Positions 35,045-44,642 are shown, counted from the first letter of the stretch. The stretch: DNA of 64,000 nt from Thermobifida halotolerans (GCF_003574835.2 NZ_CP063196.1:1054001-1118000), one strand, 5' to 3'. Numbers and translations are program-made. Notes: generated by a model from the sequence alone, not told the origin.

Positions 35045-36673
35045 ATGGGATGGTTGGCCCGTTCCGCCGCCGTGGCGGTGCTGCTGTCGGTGACGGCCGC
35101 GTGCGCGTCGGTTCCCGAGGGCGCCGCGCCCAACGTGCCCGCGCCCGCCGCCGACACGGGCGGCGCCGGACCGGGACCGTCCCCGTCGCACAGCGCCGCG
35201 GTCCAGGCCACGCCGGTCCCCGAGGACTGCGAGGTGGCCGCCGACCACCCCAAGCGGCAGTTGCGCGGGGTGTGGATCACCACCGTGCGCAACATCGACT
35301 GGCCCTCCGAGGCCGGGCTGAGCGCGCGGGAGCAGCAGGACGAACTCGTCGCGCAGTTGGACCGCGCCGCCGAACTGGGGCTGAACGCGGTGTTCTTCCA
35401 CGTGCGGCCCACCGCCGACGCCGTGTACGCCTCCGAGCTGGAGCCGTGGGCCCGCTACCTGACCGGTGAGCAGGGCGGCGACCCCGGCTACGACCCGTTG
35501 GAGTTCGCCGTCGAGCAGGCGCACGAACGCGGCCTGGAGTTGCACGCCTGGTTCAACCCCTACCGGGTGGGCTGGCAGGAGGCCGACATCGACCACCTGG
35601 TCGACGACCATCCGGTCCGGCGGCACCCCGAGTGGCTGGTCACCTACGGCGACCAGGGCTACTTCGACCCCGGCAACCCCGAGGCCCGCGAATGGGTCGT
35701 CGACGTGGTCGCCGACGTCGTGGAGCGCTACGACATCGACGGCGTGCACTTCGACGACTACTTCTACCCGTACCCGGCGGAGGGGGAGACCTTCGACGAC
35801 GACGCCAGTTGGCGGGCCCACGGGGACGGCTTCGCCGACCGGGCCGCGTGGCGGCGCGACAACGTCAACCAGTTGATCAGCGGGGTGCACGAGCGGATCG
35901 AGGAGACCAAGCCGTGGGTGCGGTTCGGGGTGAGTCCGTTCGGCATCTGGCGCAACCGCAGCAGCGACCCCACGGGGTCGGACACCAGCGGACTGCAGTC
36001 CTACGACGCCCTCAACGCCGACACCCGCACCTGGATCCGGGAGGGCTGGATCGACTACGTCGTCCCGCAGCTGTACTGGCCGCAGGGCTTCGCCACCGCC
36101 GACTACGCCGAACTCGCGCCGTGGTGGGCGAGCGAGGTGGCGGGCACCGGCGTCGACCTCTACATCGGGCAGGCCGCCTACCGGGTGGGCGAGGACGGCT
36201 GGGAGGGCGAGGACGCGCTGTCGGTCCAACTCGACCTCAACACCGCCCACCCCGAGATCACCGGCGACGTCTACTTCTCGATGAAGGACCTCGACGGCAG
36301 GGCGCGCGGCGCCGTCGAACGGGTGGCCGCCGACCACTACGCGCGTCCCGCGCTGCCGCCCGTGGCCGACGACGCGCGGGGGGCGCCCGCGCCGGTGGGC
36401 GGACTGACCGCCGAGGCCGACGCCGACGGGGTGACGCTGAGCTGGCAGGGGGCGGAGACCGACCGGATGTACGCGGTCTACCGGGTGCCCGCCGACGCCG
36501 ACCTGTGCGTGCTGGCCGACGCCGACCACCTGGTGGCCGTGCTCGGCGGCGGTCGGCGGACCTACCGCGACGGGTACGCGGCCTCCGAGGCGGTGCGCTA
36601 CCACGTGACCGCGCTGGACTCCTTCCGGGTCGAAAGCGCCCCCGGAGCGGGCGCCGTGGTGAATCCGGGGTGA
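35045..36673 (+). CDS. Lipoprotein, family-10-like glycosyl hydrolase (DUF187/GHL10) with C-terminal Fn3-like domain
   Basis: A 542-residue exported protein. A lipoprotein signal peptide (MGWLARSAAVAVLLSVTAAC) puts Cys20 as the lipidated residue; a Pro/Ala/Ser linker follows. The catalytic-type domain starts RQLRGVWITTVRNIDWPS and has HAWFNPYRV, IDGVHFDDYFYPYP and PQLYWPQGF, which mark the GHL10 group. E. coli DigH (YddW) of this group cuts peptide-free peptidoglycan glycans. The last ~90 residues (PVGGLTAEADADGVTLSWQ) look like a fibronectin type III module. It is divergent from menF. Probable wall remodelling enzyme. Confidence 0.88.
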   Translation: MGWLARSAAVAVLLSVTAACASVPEGAAPNVPAPAADTGGAGPGPSPSHSAAVQATPVPEDCEVAADHPKRQLRGVWITTVRNIDWPSEAGLSAREQQDELVAQLDRAAELGLNAVFFHVRPTADAVYASELEPWARYLTGEQGGDPGYDPLEFAVEQAHERGLELHAWFNPYRVGWQEADIDHLVDDHPVRRHPEWLVTYGDQGYFDPGNPEAREWVVDVVADVVERYDIDGVHFDDYFYPYPAEGETFDDDASWRAHGDGFADRAAWRRDNVNQLISGVHERIEETKPWVRFGVSPFGIWRNRSSDPTGSDTSGLQSYDALNADTRTWIREGWIDYVVPQLYWPQGFATADYAELAPWWASEVAGTGVDLYIGQAAYRVGEDGWEGEDALSVQLDLNTAHPEITGDVYFSMKDLDGRARGAVERVAADHYARPALPPVADDARGAPAPVGGLTAEADADGVTLSWQGAETDRMYAVYRVPADADLCVLADADHLVAVLGGGRRTYRDGYAASEAVRYHVTALDSFRVESAPGAGAVVNPG

Positions 36674-36814
36674 GCCAACACCAACCTTCTGGTTAGATCC
36701 GTGCGCACGGAGCCGGGTATCGCCCGCCGCCGGACGGATAGAAACTGAGTAGCGGGGCAGAGTCGAAGAAACGCGCACCAGTGCTGGAATCCCCGGTCGG
36801 TGAAGGAGGGCGCC

Positions 36815-37102
36815 ATGTCTCTGCGAGAGAACGAAAGACGAATTCTGGCCGAGATCGAGGACCAGCTCAGCACGGACGATCCCGACCTCGCCGAGGTCCT
36901 GGCCTCCTTCGACGTGGACGACTACATCGCTCCCGAGGACGCGGGCGGGGAGTGGAAGCCCTGGGCGGTGTGCGGTGCGATCGCGGCCGTGGTGGTCGGC
37001 CTGCTGGTCGCGCTGTTCCTGGCGGTTCCCGGCCCCACTCCCCAGGAGGAGGTGCCCGCTCCCGCCGGATCGGGCGCGGTGACGCAGACGCTCACGCCCT
37101 GA
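36815..37102 (+). CDS. DUF3040 family membrane protein
   Basis: A 95-residue protein with the DUF3040 N-terminus MSLRENERRILAEIEDQLST, an acidic middle and one membrane helix (AVCGAIAAVVVGLLVALFLAV). Streptomyces and mycobacteria hold several such proteins of unknown role. aaggaggg before ATG 36815 fixes the start. Single gene, convergent with the penicillin-binding protein. Confidence 0.88.
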   Translation: MSLRENERRILAEIEDQLSTDDPDLAEVLASFDVDDYIAPEDAGGEWKPWAVCGAIAAVVVGLLVALFLAVPGPTPQEEVPAPAGSGAVTQTLTP

Positions 37103-37110
37103 GGAGGCCG

Positions 37111-37144
37111 ACGGGCTTTCCGGCCGAAACGCCGAAAAGCCCGT
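37111..37144. terminator. Bidirectional terminator
   Basis: acgggctttccggc (37111-37124) and gccgaaaagcccgt (37131-37144) pair with one wobble; the stem carries T and A runs inside. It lies between convergent genes and can serve both. Confidence 0.75.
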
Positions 37145-37157
37145 GGCGGGTCGGGGG

Positions 37158-38891
37158 TCAGAGCCCGTCGAGGAAGCGCTTGGCCAGCGGTGCGGCGGCT
37201 CCCGCTCCGCTCTCGCCGTCCTCGACGACCACCGCGAAGGCCACGTCGCCCTCGTAGCCCACGAACCAGCCGTGCGCGGACATCTCCTCACCCTCGACGT
37301 AGGCGCCGTACTCGGCGGTGCCGGTCTTGCCGTGCACCTCGCCGGTGAAACCGACGTCCTTGGCGGTGCCCTCGGTGACGACCGCCCGCATCATGGTGCG
37401 CAGTTGCTCGGCGTTGCCGATCGGGGAGGGGGCGGGCCGCTCGGGCAGTTCGGGGTCGGTGACCAGCACCGGTGACCGCCAGGAGCCGTCGGCGACGGCG
37501 GCCGGGACGGTGGCCATGTGCAGGGGCGAGGTCAGCATCTGCCCCTGGCCGATGCTCATGGCGGCCAGCAGGGTGTCGTTCTCGGGGGTGGGGAAGGACG
37601 GGGAGAAGGTGGGGACGCCGATGTCGAGGTCGCGGTTGAACCCGTAGTTCTCTGCGGCGGCGACGAGGGAGTCGGGGGCCAGTCGTTCGGCGACCTCGGT
37701 GACCAGGGCGGTGTTGCAGGAGGTGGCGAACGCCTCGGTCACGCTCTGGGTGCCGTACTCGGCGTCTCCGGCGTTCTTGAACGGCCAGCCGCCGATGTCG
37801 GCGGTCTTGGGGCACTCCACGGTGTCGCCGGCGCCCAGTCCGGCGCTGAGCAGCGCGTCGTAGGAGACGATCTTGAAGGTGGAGCCGGCGGGGTACTGGC
37901 CTTCCAGGGCGCGGTTGAAGCCGCCGGGAACGTTGGCGACGGCCAGGACCTCACCGGTGGAGGGGCGGATCGCCACCAGGGCGGTGGGCTTGCTCTGGCC
38001 GGTGATCGCGTTGGCGGCGGCCTGCTGGACCTCCAGGTCGATGGAGAGGGTGACGTCCTGTCCGGGGGAGCCCTCGATGGTGCCGACGACCGCGTCTTCG
38101 TCCGGCTCCCCGGAGGGCTCCGCGCCCTCGTCGACCACCTGGATCACGGTGGTGGGGGTTCCGGCCAGGTGCGCCTCCTGGGAGCGCTGGACGCCGCTCT
38201 TGCCGACGGTGTCGCCCTCGCTGTAGGCGGGGCCGAGCTCCGCGACGTCCTCGGAGGTGGCGGCGCCGACCTCGCCGACGATCATCTGGATCGATCCGGA
38301 GACGTCCCCGGTGTCCAGTGGGGTGCCGTCGGCGGCCAGGACGCGGCCGCGCTCCCCCCAGGTGTCGGCGCGCGCCAGCGTCTGACCGGTGGTGAGCCCG
38401 GGGTGCAGCGCGGAGGGGGTGAAGGCGACCTTCCACTGGCCGTCGACGAGTTCCAGCGGCAGTTCGCCCTCGTAGCTCCACTCCCCGGCGTCGCCGAGGG
38501 TCATGACGGCGGTGAACGGGGCGGTGGCGGTGCCGCCGTCCCGGACGACGCCGCCCGCGGTCACCTCGACGGACTCGACCCCCAGGTTCTCGGCCACGTC
38601 GGAGTGGAGGCGGGTGGCCTCGAGGCCGGTGGTCAACTGGTTCAGGTCCTGGTAGTCGCCGGAGTTCCAGGCGGCCACGTAGGCGGCCACGGTGTCCTCC
38701 GGGACGGGACGGGTGGTCAGGTACCAGTAGACGCCGCCGCCGGCCAGGCCCACGGCCAGGAGCCCGGCCAGGAGGCCGAGGAGGGGACCCCGCCGGGAGC
38801 GCCGTCGCGGTTCGTGGTAGGGGGGACGGGGAGCGCCGGGAGGCTGGGAGAGGGGACGTCCCGGGGACGTCCGTTCGTCGTCCACGCTCAA
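37158..38891 (-). CDS. Penicillin-binding transpeptidase (class B, MecA-N-like domain)
   Basis: A 577-residue membrane-anchored DD-transpeptidase. One membrane helix (residues 36-58), then an NTF2/MecA-N-like domain (DTVAAYVAAWNSGDYQDLNQ), a dimerisation part, and the transpeptidase domain with S337-TFK, S391-C-N and K522-TG (HGKTGTAEYG). It crosslinks peptidoglycan; this group includes PBPs of low beta-lactam affinity, but affinity cannot be read from sequence. TTG 38891 is proposed as start because aagga lies 8 bases upstream; GTG 38885 is an alternative. Confidence 0.9.
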   Translation of the reverse strand: MSVDDERTSPGRPLSQPPGAPRPPYHEPRRRSRRGPLLGLLAGLLAVGLAGGGVYWYLTTRPVPEDTVAAYVAAWNSGDYQDLNQLTTGLEATRLHSDVAENLGVESVEVTAGGVVRDGGTATAPFTAVMTLGDAGEWSYEGELPLELVDGQWKVAFTPSALHPGLTTGQTLARADTWGERGRVLAADGTPLDTGDVSGSIQMIVGEVGAATSEDVAELGPAYSEGDTVGKSGVQRSQEAHLAGTPTTVIQVVDEGAEPSGEPDEDAVVGTIEGSPGQDVTLSIDLEVQQAAANAITGQSKPTALVAIRPSTGEVLAVANVPGGFNRALEGQYPAGSTFKIVSYDALLSAGLGAGDTVECPKTADIGGWPFKNAGDAEYGTQSVTEAFATSCNTALVTEVAERLAPDSLVAAAENYGFNRDLDIGVPTFSPSFPTPENDTLLAAMSIGQGQMLTSPLHMATVPAAVADGSWRSPVLVTDPELPERPAPSPIGNAEQLRTMMRAVVTEGTAKDVGFTGEVHGKTGTAEYGAYVEGEEMSAHGWFVGYEGDVAFAVVVEDGESGAGAAAPLAKRFLDGL

Positions 38892-39192
38892 GAGCGTCGT
38901 CCTTAGCGAGTCGGCCTGGTTGTGACAAGCCCCACGGCGCGGAAGCGGACACGTGGGGCGGGAGGGCAAAGACTATACGGCTGGTGCGGCGGTCGCCTCT
39001 CGGCACAGGGCACAACGCGGCTCCATACGACCGTGCGAACGTTCCGCGTTGTGCGGGCCGCACGCGGTATTCCGCGAAGGCGTGGGTTAGAGCCCGGGGG
39101 ACACTTGCTACCACACCAGCCAAGCAGAGACTCTAGCCCATGACGGCGACCACGGGGAGCGGAGCGGGCGCGTCGGCGGGGCGCGGCGCCGG
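38892..39192 (-). promoter_or_regulatory. Region between fprA and the PBP gene with a 10-bp inverted repeat
   Basis: No gene is seen. cacaacgcgg (39011-39020) and ccgcgttgtg (39044-39053) form a perfect inverted repeat with a 23-base spacer. On the minus strand tatagt near 38975 resembles a -10 box. The repeat may be a regulator site for the PBP gene. Confidence 0.4.
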
Positions 39193-40560
39193 TCAGTCCT
39201 GCCCGCGGCAGACGCGGACCATCTCCTCACGGGAGCGGACCTTGATCCGCTGGCGCCCCCGGGCGCGGCCGAGGGACTCCTCGTGCCGTTCCAGGCGCTG
39301 CCAGCCCTTCCAGGTGGTGAAGGGGACGCCGCGCGCGTGCAGCAGGCGGACGAAGGACTCGGGGTCGGGGTCGGCGGCGCGGGGCAGCGCGGCGAGGTCG
39401 GATGCGAGATTGGCCACGGTTTCCAGCGCGTCGCCCTTGGTGTGGCCGATGAGACCGACGGGGCCGCGTTTGATCCATCCGGTGGCGTAGACCCCGGGGA
39501 CGGGCCGGTCGTCGAGGCCGAGGACCCGGCCGCCCGCGTTGGGCACGACGCCGCGCTCCTCGTCGAAGGGCAGGTCGGCCAGTGGTGAGCCGAGGTAGCC
39601 GATGGCTCGGTAGACGGCCTGCACGTCGTGGTCGAGGAACTCGCCGGTGCCGCGGACACCGCCCGAGCCGTCCAGTTCCATGCGCTCGGTGCGCAGTCCG
39701 GTGACGCGGTCGCCGCCCAGGAGGGCCACGGGGCGCTGCAGGAAGTGCAGGTGCAGGCGGCGGGGTTCGCCCCTGGGGTCGCGGATCGCCCAGTTCTGCA
39801 GGATCTTGACGTTGGTCCTGGTCTGGTTGGAGTTCTCCACGGCGGTGACGCCCGCCGCGTCGAGGTCGCAGTCCTCGGGGGACACGATCACCTCGACGCC
39901 GGGCTGCCTGTCGAGTTCGCGCAGTTCCATCGGGGTGAACTTGGCCTGGGCGATGCCCCGGCGGGCGAAGACGTGCACGTCGGTGATCCGCTTGGCGGCC
40001 AGGTCGCGGTGCACGTTGTCGGTGACGTCGGTGGTGAGCAGGTCGTCGGCGTCCTTGGCGAGGATGCGCGCGACGTCCACCGCGACGTTGCCCGCGCCCA
40101 GCACGGCGACGCTGGTGCCGTCGATCCGCCAGGACTCGGGGAGGTCGGGGTGGCTGTCGTACCAGGACACGAAGTCCGCGGCGCCGTGGCTGCCGGGCAG
40201 GTCGATTCCGGGGATGTCCAGCGGCCGGTCCCGGTCGGAGCCGGTGGCGAAGACGACGGCGTCGTAGTGGCGGCGCAGGTCCTCCAGTTTCAGGTCGACG
40301 CCGTAGTCGACGTTGCCGAGGAAGCGGATCTGCGGTCTGTCGAGGATCTTGTGGAGCGCGCCCTGGATCTGTCTGATCCGGGGGTGGTCGGGGGCGACGC
40401 CGTAGCGGACCAGGCCGTAGGGCGAGGGCAGCCTGTCGAGGACGTCGATGCTGAGTCGCACGTCGGCGGCTGCGAGGGTCTCGTCCTTGGTCAGCAGGTC
40501 GGCGGCGTAGATTCCCGCGGGCCCCGCGCCCACGATTCCCACGCGCAGCGGACGCGTCAT
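39193..40560 (-). CDS. fprA: Ferredoxin/flavodoxin-NADP+ reductase, FprA (adrenodoxin reductase) type
   Basis: A 455-residue flavoprotein. The FAD site is GIVGAGPAGIYAADLL at the N-terminus; the NADP site is VAVLGAGNVAVDVARIL; the family stretch RLPSPYGLVRYGVAPDHP and the C-terminal GWIKRGPVGLIGHTKGDA are present. It passes electrons between NADPH and ferredoxin for P450s or iron metabolism. ggggag precedes ATG 40560. An IdeR-type iron box lies 80-100 bases upstream, which predicts induction in low iron, as for mycobacterial iron genes. Confidence 0.93.
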   Translation of the reverse strand: MTRPLRVGIVGAGPAGIYAADLLTKDETLAAADVRLSIDVLDRLPSPYGLVRYGVAPDHPRIRQIQGALHKILDRPQIRFLGNVDYGVDLKLEDLRRHYDAVVFATGSDRDRPLDIPGIDLPGSHGAADFVSWYDSHPDLPESWRIDGTSVAVLGAGNVAVDVARILAKDADDLLTTDVTDNVHRDLAAKRITDVHVFARRGIAQAKFTPMELRELDRQPGVEVIVSPEDCDLDAAGVTAVENSNQTRTNVKILQNWAIRDPRGEPRRLHLHFLQRPVALLGGDRVTGLRTERMELDGSGGVRGTGEFLDHDVQAVYRAIGYLGSPLADLPFDEERGVVPNAGGRVLGLDDRPVPGVYATGWIKRGPVGLIGHTKGDALETVANLASDLAALPRAADPDPESFVRLLHARGVPFTTWKGWQRLERHEESLGRARGRQRIKVRSREEMVRVCRGQD

Positions 40561-40639
40561 CGTTTCTCCCCTCTCGCCGGGCCTGCGGGCGGCGCGGCCG
40601 GTGCGGACGTGGCGCGCGACACCCACAACCCGTGATCAT

Positions 40640-40658
40640 TAAGGTTAGGCTAATCTAA
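40640..40658 (-). promoter_or_regulatory. IdeR/DmdR-type iron box
   Basis: taaggttaggctaatctaa differs at three positions from the consensus ttaggttaggctaacctaa bound by IdeR and DmdR1. It sits in an AT-rich promoter region upstream of fprA. Confidence 0.7.
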
Positions 40659-40795
40659 ATTAACAGAGAGTGCGCTTTCTCTACTAAACCGACCATTAAG
40701 ATAGGCAATAATCCGCGAGAGAGTCATCGGCTCAGAGTGTAACGATGGTCACACCGGGTGGTGTGGTGGGCGCCGCGTTCGGCCGTGCCCCGTCC

Positions 40796-41503
40796 TCACG
40801 CGGCGGGGAGCCGCGGCCCCCCGTTCGGGGCGGCCTTCACCGAGGAGGCGAAGCGCGCCACCCGTTCCTGGCCCGAGAGCTTCTGGATGGCGGCCATCAC
40901 CGCCTCGGTGGCCTCCCGCCGGGCGCGCGCCCGGTCCGCCTGGCCCTCCCACGGCGACAGGTCCACCGGCTCGCCGAAGCGGACCCCGATCCGGCGCAGC
41001 GCGGGAACCCGGCGCCCCGCGGGCATGATGCGGTCGGTGCCCGCCAGCGCGGCCGGGACGACCGGCGCGCCCGAGGTGAGCGCCAGCCAGGCCAACCCCG
41101 TCTGCCCCTTGTACAGGCGGCCGTCGGGCGAGCGGGTGCCCTCGGGGAAGATGCCGAAGACCCTGCCACCGGCCAGCACGGCGAGACTGTGGTCCATCGC
41201 CTCCCTGGCGCTCTGCCCCGGGCGGCGGTCCACCGAGACCTGGCCGATGGCGCGCAGCGCCCGGGTGAAGGTCCGCTGCGCCGGGTTGCCCTCGGCGAAC
41301 AGCTCCTTCTTGGCGATGAAGACGATGGGCCGGGGCACGACCACGCCCAGGAACAGCGGGTCGAGGTTGGACAGGTGGTTGCAGGCGAGAATCACCGGAC
41401 CGCGCTCGGGAACGTGGTGCAGGCCCTCCACGCGCGGCGGCCACAGCGCCCGGGTGGTCGGGGCCACGATCACCTTGGCGGCCTCGTACAGCGACAGCGG
41501 CAC
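40796..41503 (-). CDS. 1-acyl-glycerol-3-phosphate acyltransferase-like (PlsC family)
   Basis: A 235-residue acyltransferase. The HX4D motif is NHLSNLD (His43, Asp48) and the second block is FGIFPEGTRSPDG, followed by PVVPAALAGTDRIMP. Such enzymes acylate lysophosphatidic acid or related lipids at the membrane. GTG 41503 is chosen because gaggggg lies 8 bases before; the frame is open farther upstream without support. Divergent from the cyclase gene. Confidence 0.88.
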   Translation of the reverse strand: MPLSLYEAAKVIVAPTTRALWPPRVEGLHHVPERGPVILACNHLSNLDPLFLGVVVPRPIVFIAKKELFAEGNPAQRTFTRALRAIGQVSVDRRPGQSAREAMDHSLAVLAGGRVFGIFPEGTRSPDGRLYKGQTGLAWLALTSGAPVVPAALAGTDRIMPAGRRVPALRRIGVRFGEPVDLSPWEGQADRARARREATEAVMAAIQKLSGQERVARFASSVKAAPNGGPRLPAA

Positions 41504-41675
41504 GGCCTGTTCCCCCTCGCTTCGCCTTCTCGCCACCCGCGCGCAACGGCGCGGCGGCCACAGTGGACGCTGCGGAACTCTAGCGGGCGCAGACAACGGC
41601 GCGGTCACGGAGCTTCGGGCTTCTCGCGCTACAGTGTGGTCTAGACCTATCAGGGAAGAGACGAGGATCCATACC

Positions 41676-42335
41676 ATGGCGCGTCTGATCGATGTCAGCC
41701 ACCAGATCGTGGCTGGTATGACCACCTACCCGGGACTTCCCGCCCCGGTCGTCGAGGACCACATGTCGTTCGACGATTCGCAGGACAGCTACGCCTCCGG
41801 CACGGAGTTCCAGATCCGCCGCATCTCGATGGTCGGCAACACCGGTACCTACCTGGACACCCCCGCCCACCGCTACCGCGACGGCTCCGACCTCGCCGAT
41901 CTTCCGCTGGAGAAGGTCGCCGCCCTGCCCGGCCGGGTCGTCGACGCCGTCGGCCGGGAGATCGGCCCCGACGCCTTCCGCGGCCTCGACCTGGCGGGCC
42001 GGGCCGTGCTGATCCGCACCGGCTGGGACCGGCACTGGCGCACCGAGGCCTACGGCGGCCCCGACCATCCCTTCCTCACCGAGGACGGCGCCAAGGCACT
42101 GGTCGACGCGGGAGCTGCGCTGGTCGGCATCGACTCGGTCAACATCGACGACACCTCCGTCAGCAGCGCGGGCGCACGTCCGTCGCACTCGGTCCTGCTG
42201 GCCGCGGGCATCCCCGTGGTGGAGCACCTGTGCCTGCTCCAGCAACTGCCGGAGGAGGGCTTCCAGTTCTTCGCGGTCCCGGTGAAGGTCCGCGGCATGG
42301 GCACGATGCCGGTCCGCGCCTTCGCCGTCGCGTGA
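41676..42335 (+). CDS. Cyclase-family protein (kynurenine formamidase-like fold)
   Basis: A 219-residue protein of the cyclase/formamidase family (IDVSHQIVAGMTTYPGLPAP at the start). The metal motif HxGTHxDxPxH is altered to NTGTYLDTPAH: the first His is Asn and the second is Tyr, while Asp and the last His remain. Late conserved GIDSVNIDDTS and VVEHLCLLQQLPEEG are kept. Family members hydrolyse N-formylkynurenine, polyketide amides or isatin; the changed ligands make a kynurenine role unsure. Start ATG 41676; ribosome site gaggatcc is weak. Confidence 0.82.
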   Translation: MARLIDVSHQIVAGMTTYPGLPAPVVEDHMSFDDSQDSYASGTEFQIRRISMVGNTGTYLDTPAHRYRDGSDLADLPLEKVAALPGRVVDAVGREIGPDAFRGLDLAGRAVLIRTGWDRHWRTEAYGGPDHPFLTEDGAKALVDAGAALVGIDSVNIDDTSVSSAGARPSHSVLLAAGIPVVEHLCLLQQLPEEGFQFFAVPVKVRGMGTMPVRAFAVA

Positions 42336-42394
42336 GGGCGCGGACCTGAGGGAAGGCCCCGGGAAGCGGGCAGACCCCGACCGTGCGGCCTCGG

Positions 42395-42423
42395 CTCCCG
42401 GGGGCGGGACCGCCGCCCGGGAG
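42395..42423. terminator. Stem-loop between convergent cyclase and FUSC genes
   Basis: ctcccgggggcgg (42395-42407) pairs with ccgcccgggag (42413-42423) with a small bulge. It lies between genes that converge. Confidence 0.5.
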
Positions 42424-42518
42424 ACCTCCCCGAAGGGGACGGCGGCGGGGTGGGGAGGCGCCCCGGCGCCCGTCCGTGCCCGGTCACCCCGCCGCGGGCC
42501 CGCGGCGCGGCCGCGCCG

Positions 42519-44597
42519 TCAGGAAGCGGGTGGGCGGGCGCGGCGCCAGGGCGCGCCGACCGCCCCGTCGCCGGTTTCCCGGGTGGTCCGTGTCCCGGCC
42601 GCCGCGGTGCGCAGGGCCGCCGCCAGCGCGCGCAGTTCCATGGCCAGCCTCGGATGGTCGGCCATGCTGGGCAACGCCCCCAGCCGCGGGGCGCGGCGCT
42701 CCCGCAGCGCCTCCGCCAACTCGTCGAAGGCCAACCCCAGCCGCTGCAGGGTGATGTGCGTGGCGGGCGGGACGTCCTCCGCCGTCAGTGTGGCCAGCGC
42801 CAGGTAGCCGGTGCGCTGGACGGCGACGACCACCGGCCACAGCGGAGCGGTGTGCTCGGCGCGCGGCACGTCCCCCACGGCGCTGTCGTAGACGCCGCGC
42901 AGCCGCAGCAGGTCCGCGCGCAGGTCCCGGCGCAGCCGGTAGCGCTGCTCCGGGGTGACGCGCACGTCGGGGTCCAGCGCCTCCGACAGCACCCTGCGGG
43001 AGGTCCGCAGCGCCGTGGCGATGGCCTGCGGAAGTCGGCTCGCCGAGGCGCGGCGCCACAGCAGCAGCGCCCCCGCGATCCCCACCAGCGAGCCGACGAC
43101 GGTGTCCACGACACGCTCCTGGACCAGCCGGTCCACCGGGTAGGGCGCGGCGGTGTGCGCCAGCAGCAGCGCCATCGGCGTCAGCGCGATGCTGGCGTAG
43201 AAGAAACTGCGCGAGATCACGGTCTGGGCGAGTGCCTGGAGCAGTGCCGCCGCGGCGATCACCACGGGCAGCGGGGGAGACAGCGCCAGGATGCCGCCAC
43301 CGGCCACCACACCGATCACGGTGCCGGTGGCGCGCTGGGCCGACCGGTTGGCGGTGAGCACCACGTTGCCGCCCTGCAGGACGGAGGCCGCGGTGACCGA
43401 CACCCAGTAGAACCGGTCGAAGCCCAGCAGGATCGCCAGCGCTCCGGCGGCGGTCACGGTGATGCCCATGCGCAGCGCGGTGGGGCGGACCAGCGAGTCG
43501 CGGCTCCACCCCGAACGCAGCGCGTCGCGCAGCGGCGGGGTGCGGCGGTCGTACAACTCCTCCCCGAACCCCTCCCCCCCGTGGTCGGTGCGGCGGGCGC
43601 CGCGCGCCGTGCGCGCCAGCAGCCGGTACAGCCGCGCCTCCAGGGAGCGCGGGCGCAGCCCCCTGCGCGCCTCGTCGAGCGCCTCCGGGTCGGGCGCCAG
43701 GTCCGGGCGGGCCACCGCGCGGGCCAGGGCGTCGGCGAAGTCGGCGGCGGCGGGCAGGGGCGCGGTGCGGGCCAACGCCACCTCGGTGGCGGTCAGGTGG
43801 ATGTCGGAGACCCAGCGCAGCAGCGCGCGCAGCCGGGCCGCACGGGCGGTGTCCCGGTACCCGCGGGTCTGGGCCTGCAGGGCGACGCGCCACGCGGTCG
43901 CGACCGCGAGCGACGCCTCGTGCTGCACGTGGTCCAACCGGGGGGTGCCCACGGCCCGCAGCAGCGCGCCCAGTTGCCGGAACGCGGCGGCGACCGCCTG
44001 GTCCTGGGGGCGGCGGGACGGAAACAGCGCGCCCGACATGGACACCAGCCAGCCGATGCCCGCGCCGACCGCGGCGACCCCGGCGTGCCGGGGCGTCTCG
44101 GCGATCCCGCCGGGCACGATGGTGGCGATCGCGCAGACCAGCACGAAGTAGAACGGGCCGGGCGGTTCGACGCGCAGCGACTGGCACAGCCAGGTGGCCG
44201 CGCCCGCGACCGCTCCGATGGCGACCGCGGCCGACCACGGCGTGACCGAACTGAGTGAGCCGACCGCCACACTGGCGACGAAGCCCGCCGCGATCAGCGC
44301 GAGCGAACCGGCCCGGTGGGGATAGGGCGTGTTCCGTTCGTACAGCGCCGTCATCGACCCCAGGGCGGCCAGCGCCCCCACGGACGCGTCGAACAGGACG
44401 GAGACCAGGCTGAAGGAGACGCTCATCGCGATCCCGGCCTTCACCCCCTGGGTCCACGCCCACCGCCCGGAGGCCAGCCCGAAGACCGCCCGCGGGTTGA
44501 CGCGCGGCCGGGGCCGCTCCGCGACCCTGGCGCGGATCCGCGCGGGAGGTCGCCATCGGGGCGGGGCCCCGCTGCCGTCGTCTGTCCCACCGTTCAC
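42519..44597 (-). CDS. FUSC-family membrane protein
   Basis: A 692-residue protein with two membrane blocks (about residues 48-190 and 385-530), each of five to six helices, and cytoplasmic segments after each; this is the arrangement of FUSC/aromatic acid exporter-like proteins (YccS, AaeB). The second block contains FDRFYWVSVTAASVLQGGNV and TANRSAQRATGTVIGVVAGG, typical of the family. Function is likely efflux of aromatic or other compounds. GTG start at 44597. A fragment of a second copy lies just upstream (44709-44750). Confidence 0.87.
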   Translation of the reverse strand: MNGGTDDGSGAPPRWRPPARIRARVAERPRPRVNPRAVFGLASGRWAWTQGVKAGIAMSVSFSLVSVLFDASVGALAALGSMTALYERNTPYPHRAGSLALIAAGFVASVAVGSLSSVTPWSAAVAIGAVAGAATWLCQSLRVEPPGPFYFVLVCAIATIVPGGIAETPRHAGVAAVGAGIGWLVSMSGALFPSRRPQDQAVAAAFRQLGALLRAVGTPRLDHVQHEASLAVATAWRVALQAQTRGYRDTARAARLRALLRWVSDIHLTATEVALARTAPLPAAADFADALARAVARPDLAPDPEALDEARRGLRPRSLEARLYRLLARTARGARRTDHGGEGFGEELYDRRTPPLRDALRSGWSRDSLVRPTALRMGITVTAAGALAILLGFDRFYWVSVTAASVLQGGNVVLTANRSAQRATGTVIGVVAGGGILALSPPLPVVIAAAALLQALAQTVISRSFFYASIALTPMALLLAHTAAPYPVDRLVQERVVDTVVGSLVGIAGALLLWRRASASRLPQAIATALRTSRRVLSEALDPDVRVTPEQRYRLRRDLRADLLRLRGVYDSAVGDVPRAEHTAPLWPVVVAVQRTGYLALATLTAEDVPPATHITLQRLGLAFDELAEALRERRAPRLGALPSMADHPRLAMELRALAAALRTAAAGTRTTRETGDGAVGAPWRRARPPAS

Positions 44598-44642
44598 GGG
44601 CCCATGCTAGAGCCTGCCGTTCTGGGGCTTTTCGGGCCCGCC

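Noticed and set aside
39060-39130. A tRNA-like stretch (minus strand, ggctggtgtggtagcaagtg)
   Set aside because: No T-loop ggttcgaat or cloverleaf could be formed.
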